A stretch of 64,000 nucleotides of DNA from contig NC_088710.1 in assembly GCF_963576615.1 (NCBI RefSeq), positions 496,001 through 560,000 of the forward strand, written 5' to 3'. Positions 15,001 through 25,559 of the stretch are shown here, piece by piece (the first letter of the stretch is position 1; every line of letters starts with the position of its first letter). The notes beneath the pieces are model-generated. The model ran no database searches and was not told where the DNA came from. It saw only the letters and a list, made by a program, of their open reading frames with translations. The translations under genes were made by a program, and so were the position numbers. Source of the stretch: Watersipora subatra (lineage: Eukaryota > Bryozoa > Gymnolaemata > Cheilostomatida > Watersiporidae).

Positions 15001-15937
15001 AAATCCATCTAGGAATATGCTTTCATCGTAATATGTTACCCATTGTAGTATGCTATATACAATATATAAATGTGTTCCCACTATAGAATGCTATGTACAA
15101 TATATAAAGGTGTTCCCACTATAGAATGCTGTATACAATATATAAATGTGTTCCCACTATAGAATGCTATATACAATATATAAAGGTGATCCCACTATAG
15201 AATGCTGTATACAATATATAAATGTGTTCCCACTATAGAATGCTATATACAATATATAAAGGTGTTCTCACTATACGGCACTACATAGATACATAAAGAT
15301 GCCCAAACAATAAAGCATCAAACAAAATCAAACCATATGAATAACATACATGTCTATTCTAGGTGTTCAAAATCAGGGGATCGGCACTTTTATAGGGCAG
15401 ACCAATGTTAACAGGTTACAAAGAAGTGCTACAGTCATTGGCTGTAGAGACTTGTTACCGTAACAGCGTATGGAAGTTAGTGCATCATGAAACTAATACA
15501 ATCAAATGATGTAGGCAAACTTATACCTCCTTAGCACTGAGGGGTGGAAGATGCTCGAGAACTGCTTTCCTGTGTTGGGCTTCAAATTCATTTGGTTTTG
15601 CGATGATCGCTGGACCATTTCTTTCCTAGAAATATTGAAGATAAATTATAGCGAATTGTGACACCAGCTCGAGCTTCTCACAAACTGAACAGGAGAAAGA
15701 GGCATCATTTCATAGCAGTAACAGGTGATCGAAAGGTACATAGCTTAATGATCACCATTAGATGACAGCTGCCTGACAGGACATGGCGTGTGATAAAACC
15801 TCGGTCACATAAAAAGCCAGGGTAAAAAAGAGAAGCTTTAACATGGTCAATAAGCAGTCCGAGGATAAATAAGCGGATAACCATGATGATGTGTACCTTT
15901 GGCATCATCATGGTTTCCCAATTAGTTGCTGAGGGTG
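1..15937 (-). CDS. Axonemal dynein heavy chain, N-terminal tail (partial, multi-exon)
   Basis: Force-generating subunit of a ciliary or flagellar dynein arm; this part is the tail that docks the motor and assembles with other chains. Exons in transcript order: 15897-15937, 15527-15625, (12271-12389 tentative), 8080-8162, 6930-7081, 5793-6111, 5568-5706, 3696-3820, 3507-3617, 3229-3424, 2242-2433, 1016-1151, 768-891, 273-1 (runs off the window). From 8162 down to 1 every donor (GT), acceptor (AG) and phase agrees, giving about 616 codons. Family-like segments include AVRQAILDYILLDKSE, NFFNSVASLMSN, the run ending in IIQSVSSLPRPE, EEEVVLNTKDALRTVLEN and, entering the linker (DHC_N2), YEYLLSKQADETI and CLPPYAPMHFYWIDC. 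No AAA+ domain is in the window. The tail resembles single-headed inner-arm chains (DNAH1/3/6/7/12 group), but I cannot choose a paralogue. The ATG ATG ATG in the 15897-15937 exon could be the start, though its frame stays open upstream. Confidence 0.9.
412..735. repeat. Minisatellite, 26-bp period, about 12 copies
   Basis: The core AGACTACGATAGATATA followed by CTTCTAT recurs with substitutions. It fills most of the last dynein intron in the window (274-767). The remainder of that intron shows nothing else. Confidence 0.9.
1780..2195. repeat. Degenerate minisatellite, about 22-bp period
   Basis: The motif GTAGTCTATAAGTAGAGAG recurs with variable spacing, some units being extended. It lies in the dynein intron 1152-2241, just before the donor-side exon at 2242. 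The other half of the intron has no recognisable structure. Confidence 0.8.
2434..3228. other. Dynein intron, no further feature seen
   Basis: AT-rich intronic sequence between the exons at 2242-2433 and 3229-3424. I see no repeat, element or alternative exon in it. Confidence 0.7.
4582..4769. repeat. Palindromic minisatellite, 17-bp period, about 11 copies
   Basis: Each unit is a perfect 16-bp palindrome (ACATAGACGTCTATGT) plus one C, with GACGTC at its centre. The copies are identical except for a C-to-G change near 4745. That change extends the palindrome to 30 bp at 4739-4768. The array lies in the dynein intron 3821-5567. Confidence 0.97.
4822..5013. repeat. Minisatellite, 24-bp period, 8 identical copies
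   Basis: The unit is AATAACCTTGTTCTGCATGC followed by TAAC. All copies appear identical. Because 24 is a multiple of 3, several frames stay open on both strands; these frames are artefacts of the period and not genes. Confidence 0.97.
5305..5395. repeat. Short degenerate repeat, 11-bp period
   Basis: About eight variants of GTGAGACCAAT and ATGAGCCCAAT in tandem, in the same dynein intron as the 17-bp and 24-bp arrays. Confidence 0.75.
6112..6929. other. Dynein intron, no further feature seen
   Basis: AT-rich intron between the exons at 5793-6111 and 6930-7081. Nothing recognisable was found apart from its splice sites. Confidence 0.7.
7087..7245. repeat. Tandem repeat, about 44-bp period, 3-4 copies
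   Basis: Copies share TAGACAGTGGTCACGAGTG and CATATTATTACGAATA, with decay at the right end. The array begins only six bases outside the dynein exon 6930-7081, so it directly abuts the acceptor. The rest of the intron, 7250-8079, shows nothing. Confidence 0.85.
8522..8704 (+). other. Unassigned short open frame
   Basis: A 60-codon frame on the strand opposite the dynein gene, inside its large intron. Its local base composition is more GC-rich than its surroundings. An AG precedes it, but I find no convincing partner exon and recognise no family. It could be an exon of an antisense transcript, a transposon relic or chance. Confidence 0.15.
8930..9254. repeat. Minisatellite, 36-bp period, 9 copies
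   Basis: The unit contains GCATATGCTATTATTGCTAC and then TATATGCTGCTATTTT. The copies are nearly identical. The period is a multiple of 3, so three plus-strand frames read through it; none is a credible gene. Confidence 0.97.
9505..9931. repeat. Minisatellite, 21-bp period, about 20 copies, near-palindromic
   Basis: The core TAGAGGATCCTCTA is itself a palindrome around a BamHI site and is joined by TGTACTG. Each strand therefore reads almost the same and can fold on itself. Open frames on both strands follow from the period being divisible by 3. Confidence 0.97.
10511..11845. repeat. Minisatellite, 40-bp period, about 33 copies, with 7-unit higher-order repeat
   Basis: The unit contains CACTACTGCAGGTGTACAAG and then CAGTAAACCACCTCAAAATG. 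Marker variants (CTGCAGATGT at 10721 and 11001, CTTCAGGTGT at 10801 and 11081, CCGCAATTGT at 10841 and 11121) recur exactly 280 bp apart, which shows a 7-unit block duplication. One unit near 11390 has lost a base. It lies in the dynein intron 8163-12270. Confidence 0.96.
12271..12389 (-). CDS. Tentative dynein exon
   Basis: A candidate exon between the two dynein exon clusters. It has an acceptor after a pyrimidine-rich stretch ending TGTGTAG and a donor GTATAT. The open frame contains LSWVQMCRLRTIFEI and ends in phase 0, which fits the inner acceptor of the 8080-8162 exon. Its 5' side needs one extra base from the exon before, while the 15527-15625 exon ends in phase 0. So at least one more small exon is missing in 12390-15526, or this exon is false. 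Confidence 0.4.
13313..14150. repeat. Minisatellite, 36-bp period, about 23 copies
   Basis: The unit contains AGAACTGGTATAGCTGGACT and then CAACTGAAAACATCCT. Variants include GAGCTC for GGACTC and ACCATAG for ATCCTAG. The minus-strand frames across it (up to about 300 codons) are products of the period. Confidence 0.96.
14151..15031. other. Dynein intron, no clear feature
   Basis: AT-rich sequence between two arrays. One minus-strand frame near 14887-15010 has an acceptor-like AG at its start, but I could not connect it in phase to the dynein exons. Confidence 0.5.
15032..15285. repeat. Minisatellite, 38-bp period, about 6 copies
   Basis: Copies contain TTCCCACTATAGAATGCTAT and ACAATATATAAAGGTG, with A/G substitutions between copies. 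It lies within the dynein intron that precedes the exon at 15527. Confidence 0.92.
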
Positions 15938-17580
15938 CTGTGAAAGAGAATTTTCTTATAATGCTCCTGTCAGAATCAGGCCATGTGGCTCGGACTCAAA
16001 TGCATGCATATTAGTAAATCGCACAGAAAAATTGTTGTATGCAGTTATTCTGTGTCATGGTGCATTATTACGATAAAAACAAGTTCTGTGGTGTACGTCT
16101 ATGTCTAATATTTTCATTAGGAATACCTATATGCTATTCACACGGATCACTAAAAATTTAATAGTGGTCATTGATATATAAAAATGCCTAATTTAATGAA
16201 TTGGCTTCCAATTTGCTAGTTGGTGCAGACCCAAGAGTTTCTTGTAACAATCGTAGTTGTCAACCCGCATATTGCGACAATAATCTTAGTCCTGACACTA
16301 TAAAAGGAGGCAACACGGTTAATGCACTTCTCTAATGTCATGAAGCGAGCGTGCGGTGCAGGAGAGCGACTTTAAGCAACACATGCTGTTTATTTCATGT
16401 AAACAGTTAAAGGTGTTCACCCTTGCGTTTGTGGATTATAATTATTAAATACAATACATACGATATACAAAGCAATCATGTATATCACCAAACTGCCTGA
16501 TAGTCATTCACCAAGCAACTCTCAAGAAGCCAGTAAACAGTATTATGTTTGAGATATGGATTAGAGATAAGATCTACAAGCTTAACTTTTGAAAGCTTTG
16601 TAATGATTTTTAGTTTCAATTGATCTGGTTTATTCATTATTTATTGTGAAAATATCGGTAGATAGCAACAGGCATGTGGCACAGCGGTGATGGAGTGCTG
16701 AAGCACTGAATTTGACAGAATTGCACTTGGTAGGTAGTTGCTGATAGGATAGTATGTACCTAGCAGTTGCTGCAGTGACAACGTTGTTTGCCAAATGAGG
16801 CCGTTAGGATAAGGGGATGTTTAGGGCCAATTCATTCGTGAAAGACAAGCTAATAATCTGCACCGCGATGACCAGAGACGGACATGCGAAGAAAATGCCA
16901 ATGTTTTCACATAAACATGGATACGCAGAAAACTAATTTCAGAATATTGAGTCGATTGGTTTTCTCGAATGAATGAGAAAATCTATACAAGAACTTAATG
17001 TGGCATGCTAATCTCCTTTCAACAAATGCTTTGTCGATTATGCGAAATGGAAATAGTGCGCAATATTAACAATAGCACAGGTAAATAGTGACTGCTAACA
17101 CTAGGTATATACGGTTTCAGTAGGATTGGTAACTGCATCGCGGTCATAAATAGAGAATTGAAAGCTTGAGAATGAAATGCAAACATCCTTAACTATTCAT
17201 AATCAAATGTCACAGCAACTATGAAATTACCTAGCTAGCGGCTATTTAACATTCCGCTATGCTGTAAAACAAGTGTTACATGTAAATAACACAGTAGCTA
17301 CGCTTACCTACAGCACACGCTACTCATCAGAATGATGTACTATTAGAAAACTGACAAATGACCTTAGAGGGGGGGTTTGTAATAAGTAGCTACGCTTGCA
17401 TATTATTCTGATTGCATATTACTCTGATTGCATATATCCGCTACCATATCATGATCAATACTTTTTCACATATTCCCTTCCAGATGTCTTCAACAGGTGC
17501 ACACTCGCCGCTGTATAATCTTACTGTTGTGTACTGCCACTAATATGTGCAGTCGAAGCCATATATACAGTAAGCACCAC
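15938..17580. other. Region 5' of the dynein exons, nothing assigned
   Basis: Should hold the upstream exons or the promoter of the dynein gene, but none can be supported. A run near 16675 (TGGCACAGCGGTGATGG) resembles a tRNA A box, without a good B box after it. Confidence 0.4.
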
Positions 17581-17587
17581 ACAGTCA

Positions 17588-17900
17588 ATGCCAGTACAGT
17601 ACATATCGTATACAGTCAATGCTCTGTACAGTCATCGCCATGTACAGCGAATACCTTGTACAGTGAATACCTTGTGCAGTCAATACCTTGTACAGTCAAT
17701 ACTGTATCAAACCATGTAGAGTCAATACCATGTAGTCAATACCATGTACAGTAAATACCATGTAGAGTCAATACCATGTACAGTCAATACCCTGTAGAGT
17801 CAATAATATGTACAGTCAATTCCATGTACAGTCAATGACATATAGTCAATGGCATATAGTCGATGCCATATGCAGTCAATACTCTGTACATACATTGACT
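17588..17900. repeat. Degenerate repeat around GTACAGTCAATACC
   Basis: About twenty variants of CATGTACAGTCAATACC, some lacking part of the unit. The array is old and irregular, with a period near 14-16 bp. Confidence 0.8.
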
Positions 17901-20900
17901 GCCAAAACAGTATTATGCAGTTTCTTGATGCCAAGTCTGGTCAATTTTAACTACTCATGGTGTTTTTGGAACAATATGGCAACTTATGAATTAAATAGTT
18001 CTGATCTTGATTGTTCAAAATATTACTTTAACCGCAAGGGAAAGAGACCAGCATCGGCTGGTTCTATGCGCTCATCAACTCTACTTGGTTGTTAGGCTAC
18101 AAGCTAGCCCTAACCAGAAGGTGGGTAGAACAAGTCAGTTACAAAACCAAACTAGACGGGTAATCGATATCTAACAGCTCTACCAGAGCTGTTAGACCTA
18201 ATCAAACAATCTCAACTATCCACTGGTAAACTCAGTACTTACTTACTATTGATACAGGATATTGCTATCTCAAATGTTGGCAAACACGACTCATAGATTT
18301 TTCTTGTAGACTTTGAAATTGCAGTAAAACTGTGTGAACGTATAAAGGAATATCTAAGTCTATTATATTTCTAACATGCATGATCTCCAAGTCCGCAGCA
18401 GTTTTTTGGCTAACATTTTTTGTATGCAACTTATAAAGCATCATGCGAAGTCTGTAATTAATTTAGGGCTTGTCAGAAGCAAAGATGGTGTAACTTAAAC
18501 AACCAGTCACAACAATGAACTGATAATAAGACAAAAATTTCAGCTTAGGTAAAAAAGGACAATGAACTATCTGTCACCACTGCAAAAACACAATAGTATA
18601 AGAAATACAAAAAGGAGTAATGCTAATTTTATTTCCCAACTGTGCACTAATTTGATTACCATTGGCATATTTACCTGCTTGGTAGAAGGCATGGCACTAA
18701 GTTCCTTAGTCCATGGTCAACAAATCTTATCCATCATAGTAGCAATGAATATTATACCTGTGCTATAGTGGCTATTGTGTGTTATTGTTGCACAATAGTC
18801 AAGCCTCGTGTAGCGCTTACACACGCTTTTCTTATATTGTATACCTATCGCGTATTATGCAAATGAATGGCTACTCACCAAGGCAACAATCAGTCAATAG
18901 AAGAAGACAATTCCATATAATTTAAGAAAAGATAACTTCTGCAAAAAGAATAAAAGGAAAATTAAGCCACCATGAAGAGATTGCAATGCTACGTACTACG
19001 TGAACAGACATGTGCAGTAATGCTTGTGGTAAAGAAAATAAAATCAAGAATCATGATATGACTAACTGTTCATTTTATGACTGTAATAAGATACAGGTGT
19101 ATCATTGATGTTTGATTTAATGGCGGTTTTGACATAATATAAATAGCCAGCAAATACAAAGATTGGTACATCATGACAAAGAACAGATAGAGTGTGGTTA
19201 TCACGTACGGTCCTCAAGCTGCCGATGAGAAAAGAGAGAAACTAGATATCTAAAGATGGTAGTTCATGGTCTATGTAAAGCTAATGTCAGCATGACTTTT
19301 TACCTTCAAGGTGAATGAAGGAGTAATACTCTAAATGAAAACTTGGCAACCACAATATGAGTTTCTTATAGAGTTGTCACTGTAGCCAGCATCTACACTA
19401 TCAGATCAAAATGTATAAATTTAATCATTTATATATTTTAAAGCACCAAATAGCACTTACGGAAGGACTCCATTGATTTGTTTGTAGTTTACAGGTAAAA
19501 ATAATGCAGTGCAAATTATGCCAAAATATAATATTAGATAGCAGTACCATTATTGTATTTAAAAAAAGGTACAACACCAGAGTTGTTCTTTGCGTACTTG
19601 AATATACATGTAGCAAATTTTGTAATTTCGATCTAGCAGAACGTAAACGTAGACAACTGCGAACCATTGAATCAATGTTTCAGATTTACTTGTTACGGAG
19701 ACTAGGGAAAAAACTCCTAAATACATAAAGGGATGACAACCCATTACTAGAAGAATGCTATGTTAGACGAGTATGTTATCTAACTGATAAGATTGCATAT
19801 AAGAAACTAAACAAGTAATGAGAACAAGAAAGAATGCCAGATTAAAAGAGTGATCAAGCCACAAGATAAAGGCGTTGTTTAGCCTAACTATATGTTTAGC
19901 CAACTGTGGGCATGCTCAATATATCTAATCAAAACTTCAACTTGCTATGTTTTATTGCTACTCATGCTGCATGTTCCTAAATATTGCTGTACACACAGTT
20001 AGCGAGTTGTTTGCTTAGCACCCATATATTATTAACTTCTTATCAGTTCGTATGATTAATAAAAAGCCAAGATTTCAAAATGTGGATACTTGCTTCATAG
20101 TAGGTTAAGCAGTGCAAATCACTCTGTTGACATTTCCCAAACTAAATAGCCTGAAAATGCTACTAAACACACAAAACTTTCGTCAAATGAGAGTGTTAAG
20201 ACTTGAAACACTTAAAAGACACAAAACTAAGAGCAACATAGAGTCATCTTGTCTGTATTTAGTCACCTAAAACCTCAACAAATTTCTCTGGCACTACTCA
20301 TACTTGTTAATATTTCAAAATGAGGTGTGAAACTTCAATAAAATCCTACTAGGCCTATTTAAAAACAAAATTCTCAAACATCTTAGCTGGTCTGCTTAGT
20401 TGTTAGGTGGCATCATTTACGGACGCTAATGAAAATCACCAAAAACATGCTAAATGCCATTACAGCTTTCATGACTGTTGTTTATTGGTTGTAGCTTGTG
20501 GAGTATTTGATTTTCAACTGAATCATGAAACTATGGCCATATCCATCACAAACTATCAATAATGCATAGCTCTATAATATGTAGTCATTTCAAACAACAT
20601 TTCATCTAATGGAATATATTTATTTCATATGCTTGATGATACTGACATCAAAATCAATTTTTATTCCTAAATCCGTGTCCTCTGTAGATTTTGATTTAAG
20701 AGATTGAGCAAAATCCGAAATGAATTTTTGTTTGGAGTTGTGTAAAGTTATAGGCATGGTACAGTAACTGTGGAAAACTTCAGCCATACTCACTGAATTC
20801 CTGCTACCGCTTCAGTAGTTTCCTTATTGGCCACAACAACATACAAAGATAACAATTTTCACAAGCTTGAAAAATGACTAGAAAACTCAAAACTGGCTGT

Positions 20901-21349
20901 CAAGCTGCATGGAAAAGTTTAAATGTTGCACTTTTGACATGTAAACATTTGTCTGTAGGTTATTTGATATAAACTGCTAGATGGTCTATGCAGAGGAAAA
21001 CTCTTCAGTGTTATAGACTGTCGATATGTATGTCATAATCCAGTGACGAGTGGTAACTCTGGTATAACAAAGTTTGATCGAGCTTTCGTCTTACGTCTGT
21101 GCTACATCCTGTGGATGATTATAAGTGATACTGGCCTGCAATGTTCCCAAGGTTCCTACCTCTGATTGCCATGCTGCAATCATTTGTTTAACATCACCTT
21201 TTCGCACACAAGCTTATTATATCATAGCAAAGATGTTCCTTCCTCTTTGAGTTTTTTTCTAATCAGAACATTTGGTCAAGTCGATTATTTCCACATAGCA
21301 TTATTATGATGAGATATATTAGACAGCTCGCTCGGTTTTTTCAGGTTAT
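17901..21349. other. Intergenic, no gene seen
   Basis: AT-rich sequence with only short, unconvincing open frames on both strands. No array or element edge was recognised. Confidence 0.5.
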
Positions 21350-21363
21350 TTAGGTGCCAGCAT

Positions 21364-21412
21364 TGGCAGCTCAGTGTTAAGACAGCTACTTCAACGCTTT
21401 ACGTTCAAGTCA
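21364..21412 (+). repeat. tRNA-derived SINE fragment or tRNA pseudogene
   Basis: TGGCAGCTCAGTGTTAAGAC matches an RNA polymerase III A box. ACGTTCAAGTC, about 35 bases later, matches a B box. The intervening part does not fold as a functional tRNA that I can name, and no terminator is apparent. Confidence 0.5.
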
Positions 21413-21662
21413 GATGAGGCTTCTGCATAGACTGCTTGGCTGGAAGTTCATAGCTTGAAAGGAGATGTTGTAGTAAGTAGCAGCAATGAAGTTAAGGACG
21501 AATGCTGGCACAACGTGCTTGAATATATTTTTATCTTTTTGTTCCTGACCTCAGCACAAGAAGAATGTCAGCCTTGCTTAGCTTACAGCTAAACCTGCAC
21601 ATGTCTGCAATCTGCCAATAAAGCTCACAGTAAGGTAAGTACTTTACAACAATTATACCTAA

Positions 21663-23662
21663 AAACTGCCCACACAGGGCCCAAAGCTTTTTACAGCTCA
21701 GGCACGTAAGGCTGTGTGCAAACAACGAAAACTATACAATAAGTTTAAAAAAACACACTCTCCTGACTTGATGGCCGAATACAAAATTATGAGACGCGAA
21801 AATAAAAAGATGTTTCGCAAAATTGAGCAGGATTATTATAATCGAGTTTTGTACGAACCACTCCGGGCTGGCATAAGCAAACCTTTTTTCTCTTTTATGA
21901 GGCGCACTCAGGGTCGCAAGAACAGCCCCTCCGCCCTACTAGCTAATATGCAATCAGAGTCGGAGATGGTTAATAATTTTAACATGTTTTTTCAAAGTGT
22001 TTTCACAAAGGCAGATGAATTTTTTCCTGAATACGATTTACCGGATACCAGCACCAGTCCAATAATAGTCACTTGTGAGGGCGTGGAGAAAATGATCGTA
22101 GGTCTTGTAAAGGGCAAAGCCCCTGGGCCCGACGGCTTAAGAAAAGAGGACTTCATGGTTGACGTCAGCACAGTGTCAGCAATGCTCACACTGGTTTACC
22201 AATACTCTTTAAATACCGGAAGTTTACCTTCTGCATGGAAATTAGCCAATGTCACACCAGTTTATAAAAAAGGCGATAAGACTCTCGCCGGAAATTATCG
22301 CCCTGTCTCACTAACATCAATAGCGTGCAAGATGCTTGAACACATCATTTTGAGCTATATCAATAAGAGCCTAAATCTTTCCTCGCATCAGCACGGCTTT
22401 AGGCATGGACTGTCGTGTACCACTCAACTGGTCACTGTTGTCCATGATCTTATGGATGCAAATAATGAAAATCAGCAAATACACGCTGCAGTTCTTGACT
22501 TTTCGAAGGCCTTTGATAAGGTATCACATTCTCTGCTTATAGTTAAACTTTTAGGTGCTGGGGTCCATCATTCGATTGTTTATTGGATTCAAAATTTTTT
22601 AAGCAACCGATTTCAAAAAGTTATTATAAACGGTCATGCATCAGCACCCTTAAAAGTCCACTCTGGAGTGCCGCAGGGCTCCGTTTTGGGGCCCACACTC
22701 TTTTTAATATATATTGACAAGGTCGGATCAGTTTTAAAACACTCCACCATCAGACTGTTTGCTGATGACGCTCTTCTGTACAGTCGAATTGATAATCACC
22801 ATGATTGCATAAATTTTCAGTCTGACCTCACTGCCTTGGAAAATTGGGCCTCTGAGTCCAAAATGATTTTTAATGTAACAAAGTGTCAAATTGTAAATTT
22901 TAATTTCACGTCAGACTCTGGCGTCCCAGCTGAGTACAACCTTTATAATACCAATCTGGAAGTTGTGGATAGCTTTAAATATTTGGGCGTGATTATTACA
23001 AATACATTGAGCTGGGACCACCATATAACATCGATTTGTACCAAAGCATTACAGACCTTGGGAATGATAAAACGGGTTCTTTTTAATGCTCCTAATAAAG
23101 TAAAGAAAATCGCATATTTGACTTTATGTAGACCCGCCTTGGAGTACGCTTGTGAGGTCTGGGACCCTTTTTTAGTCAAACACATATCTCAAATTGAATT
23201 TATACAAAGAAGAGCCGTGAGATTTATATGTAATTTGAAAGGAGTTGCTAGCGTAACGGAAGCTCGAGAGAATATCCAGTTGGAAGTTTTAGAGATCAGA
23301 AGAAAACGAGCAAGACTCAACCTTTTAATAAACATTTTATCTAATAGCACACACTCAGCGCTAATTGAAAGTTTTAATTTTTTAATGTCCCAACCACACC
23401 AGTATGACACCAGATCATCTCGGTCTAACGCTCCAAAGGCAATCGCCTGCAACACAAACACATATTTTAACAGCTTCATTCCACGAACTTCTCGGGATAT
23501 TAGATTGGGAGATCATTAGAACAGGAAAGTTTTATTAATTGATGTTTTAAATTCACTTGTTCAAATAGATAAATTTTTATTCTTATACAATCTATGCAAA
23601 CGGTCTCCACTTCCTCCTTTTGAGGTCTCGAGACTCTTTTTAATCAGAATCAGAATCAGAAA
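21663..23662 (+). mobile_element. Non-LTR retrotransposon, 5'-truncated (CR1/Jockey-like)
   Basis: Keeps only the reverse transcriptase half and the 3' end; the endonuclease part is missing. The 3' end is a short tandem tail of TCAGAA units at 23643-23662 rather than poly(A), as seen in CR1-like clades. Confidence 0.88.
21714..23519 (+). CDS. Reverse transcriptase of a non-LTR retrotransposon
   Basis: About 600 uninterrupted residues. Conserved RT blocks in order: APGPDGL, YRPVSLTS, VLDFSKAFDKV (near residue 260), GVPQGSVLGP (near 318) and the catalytic RLFADDALLY (near 348). A C-terminal thumb-like region has ALEYACEVWDPF and IQRRAVRFI. The frame continues upstream to about 21663 and has no true ATG near its start, so this is the remains of a longer ORF2. 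The intact frame and both catalytic aspartates suggest a fairly recent insertion. Clade assignment within CR1/Jockey is uncertain. Confidence 0.92.
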   Translation: MCKQRKLYNKFKKTHSPDLMAEYKIMRRENKKMFRKIEQDYYNRVLYEPLRAGISKPFFSFMRRTQGRKNSPSALLANMQSESEMVNNFNMFFQSVFTKADEFFPEYDLPDTSTSPIIVTCEGVEKMIVGLVKGKAPGPDGLRKEDFMVDVSTVSAMLTLVYQYSLNTGSLPSAWKLANVTPVYKKGDKTLAGNYRPVSLTSIACKMLEHIILSYINKSLNLSSHQHGFRHGLSCTTQLVTVVHDLMDANNENQQIHAAVLDFSKAFDKVSHSLLIVKLLGAGVHHSIVYWIQNFLSNRFQKVIINGHASAPLKVHSGVPQGSVLGPTLFLIYIDKVGSVLKHSTIRLFADDALLYSRIDNHHDCINFQSDLTALENWASESKMIFNVTKCQIVNFNFTSDSGVPAEYNLYNTNLEVVDSFKYLGVIITNTLSWDHHITSICTKALQTLGMIKRVLFNAPNKVKKIAYLTLCRPALEYACEVWDPFLVKHISQIEFIQRRAVRFICNLKGVASVTEARENIQLEVLEIRRKRARLNLLINILSNSTHSALIESFNFLMSQPHQYDTRSSRSNAPKAIACNTNTYFNSFIPRTSRDIRLGDH

Positions 23663-24522
23663 CAGCTGACCAGCGACAATTTGCAATGTTCAGGAGATTA
23701 AACGCACGGAATTACGAAAAGAATTGCTGCTTCTCAGTGACTATTTCACAGTTTTTGTTTGTTTATTATTATGATATTCTCTTGTTAGTTTCTGTTCGCT
23801 CCAAGCGCGGCGATGTAGCCAAATAGTTTTCCCTGCAAATGGTAAAGGTTCGGGTGCAACTATCGCACGCGATAAGCACTCGTTTACCTAACATCGCAGC
23901 ACAAGTTTGCGGGTTGACCAATAGTGTCGATGCTAGTGAATCAGATCAATCAGCGAAAGCGTATTTTTTTTCGTCAGATTAATAATCGACTCGCTAAATA
24001 AATCTGCTGCGATGGTGATATACTGATTAACTGGTCGTAGCTGTACTGAACTCAATAATCACGTACGAAATGATGTTGTGATGATAAGTAGTGTTTTCCA
24101 CAATTACAAATTTGACTTCTACACATAACAAGGTAAAATTTGGTTTATTAGTAGTTATGTAATAATTGGCTACCTGATCAGCGATATTGCGGAATCCCCG
24201 GCCAAGTATATCATAACAAACTGTTAAACATACAAGGCACTCTCACTACACCAACAGTGACAAATAGTATTCTATCTCATCAGAAGTGATTCAGAGGGGG
24301 CAATAGCATTGCCCTATTAATTGTTGCTTATAGATTTAGCACATGCTTTTCTCGTAACAATAGTTTTTCCTTAATAAATAATGCAGTACAGTGATTGGAA
24401 AAACGGCTGCAAATCATTTAATCGCGATAGCTGCATTGTTGGAGCCTTCAGTTTCATATTAAAACATTTTAATTTGAAGATGTTCAATACAATACACTGA
24501 AATCTGTAACATTCATATGTGG
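23663..24522. other. Intergenic, no feature seen
   Basis: AT-rich sequence between the non-LTR element and a MITE. No open frame or repeat worth listing. Confidence 0.6.
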
Positions 24523-24532
24523 ATGCCACACA

Positions 24533-24750
24533 GGCCTGCCAACCCAAGAGTGGGGCAATGCTTGAGATTTGGTTTTGGGGCAATTGATGTATAAATGATA
24601 GATATACAAAATTCTTAAAAAAAAATATATATACAATATATAATATATATATATATATACAAAATCTTACGCATTTCTCACACATTTTCATTTTATCTTT
24701 GGGGTGATTGCGGAAGTCTCACGCCCAATGCATGAGAGTTGGCAGGTAGA
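24533..24750. mobile_element. MITE family A, copy 1 (218 bp, 10-bp target duplication)
   Basis: Flanked by perfect direct repeats ATGCCACACA at 24523-24532 and 24751-24760. The ends are inverted around CCTGCCAAC. It shares the segment TCTCACGCCCAATGC and GAGAGTTGGCA with a second copy at 42460-42808. The target-site length points to a Mutator-like origin. An internal AT microsatellite lies at 24621-24660. Confidence 0.85.
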
Positions 24751-24891
24751 ATGCCACACAACATTAAATAAATGAAAAACACAACACAAGGAAGGGAAGG
24801 CTACAATAGCAAAAATGCTCACGCTTTAAAGGAGTGTACACAGTTATTGACCTCATAGTCTCAGATTAAGATTTGGCGATGTGCCTCTAGC

Positions 24892-25402
24892 GGGAAACAG
24901 TCCCAACATCGACAAGTCCGAACCTAGACAAGTCCCAATCTCGACAGAGGTTGGTCCGAATCTAGACAAAGGTTGGTCCGAACATCGACAAAGGCTGATG
25001 CAGTTTTACAATAATTTAATCTTCAACAAATAATAAATGTCTTTTTGCAGTTCTATCCTCATTTCAAAAAATAAAAATCAAAGCTACTCACTGAAGTTTA
25101 GATTTCAAATAAAACATTTTGCTAGCATAACAGTCAACCATATTTATGATTTTTACTTGTTTTAGCATTCGTTCTATATTTAGGTTGGGCAAAATATTGT
25201 TAGGCCTACATAAGCTGGGGAGTGCTGCATCAAATGGATCACAAGATATTTTTGCGCAAATAAATCTTTTACATATAAATCGCTCGTTTACTATGAAAAT
25301 AGTAGATGGTAAAATAGTAAAACTGCTGTCGAGATTGGACCAATCGTTGTCGATATACAAACTCGTCGAGTTTCAAACCAGTCGAGGTTCGGACTATAAA
25401 CC
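24892..25402. mobile_element. Non-autonomous DNA transposon, hAT-like by target size
   Basis: Direct copies of GCCTCTAGC flank it at 24883-24891 and 25403-25411 (8-9 bp duplication). The ends are inverted around AGTCC followed by CGAAC and TCGAC motifs, with further CGAC-rich subterminal repeats (such as TTGGTCCGAATCTAGACAA). No transposase is encoded. The class call rests only on the duplication length. Confidence 0.72.
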
Positions 25403-25559
25403 GCCTCTAGCCCATGGTTTACTTTTCACAGATAAATATTTACATTTAGAAAGTGCATAGCCTATGGTTTTAAAGCTCATATAAATAATTGATTTTATAT
25501 CTAAAGCATGATCATAATGCTCGCTCTCACACTGCTGATGCCAAAACAATTCGGACTTT

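Noticed and set aside
16670-16740. tRNA-like A box TGGCACAGCGGTGATGG
   Set aside because: No acceptable B box within the normal distance and no cloverleaf.
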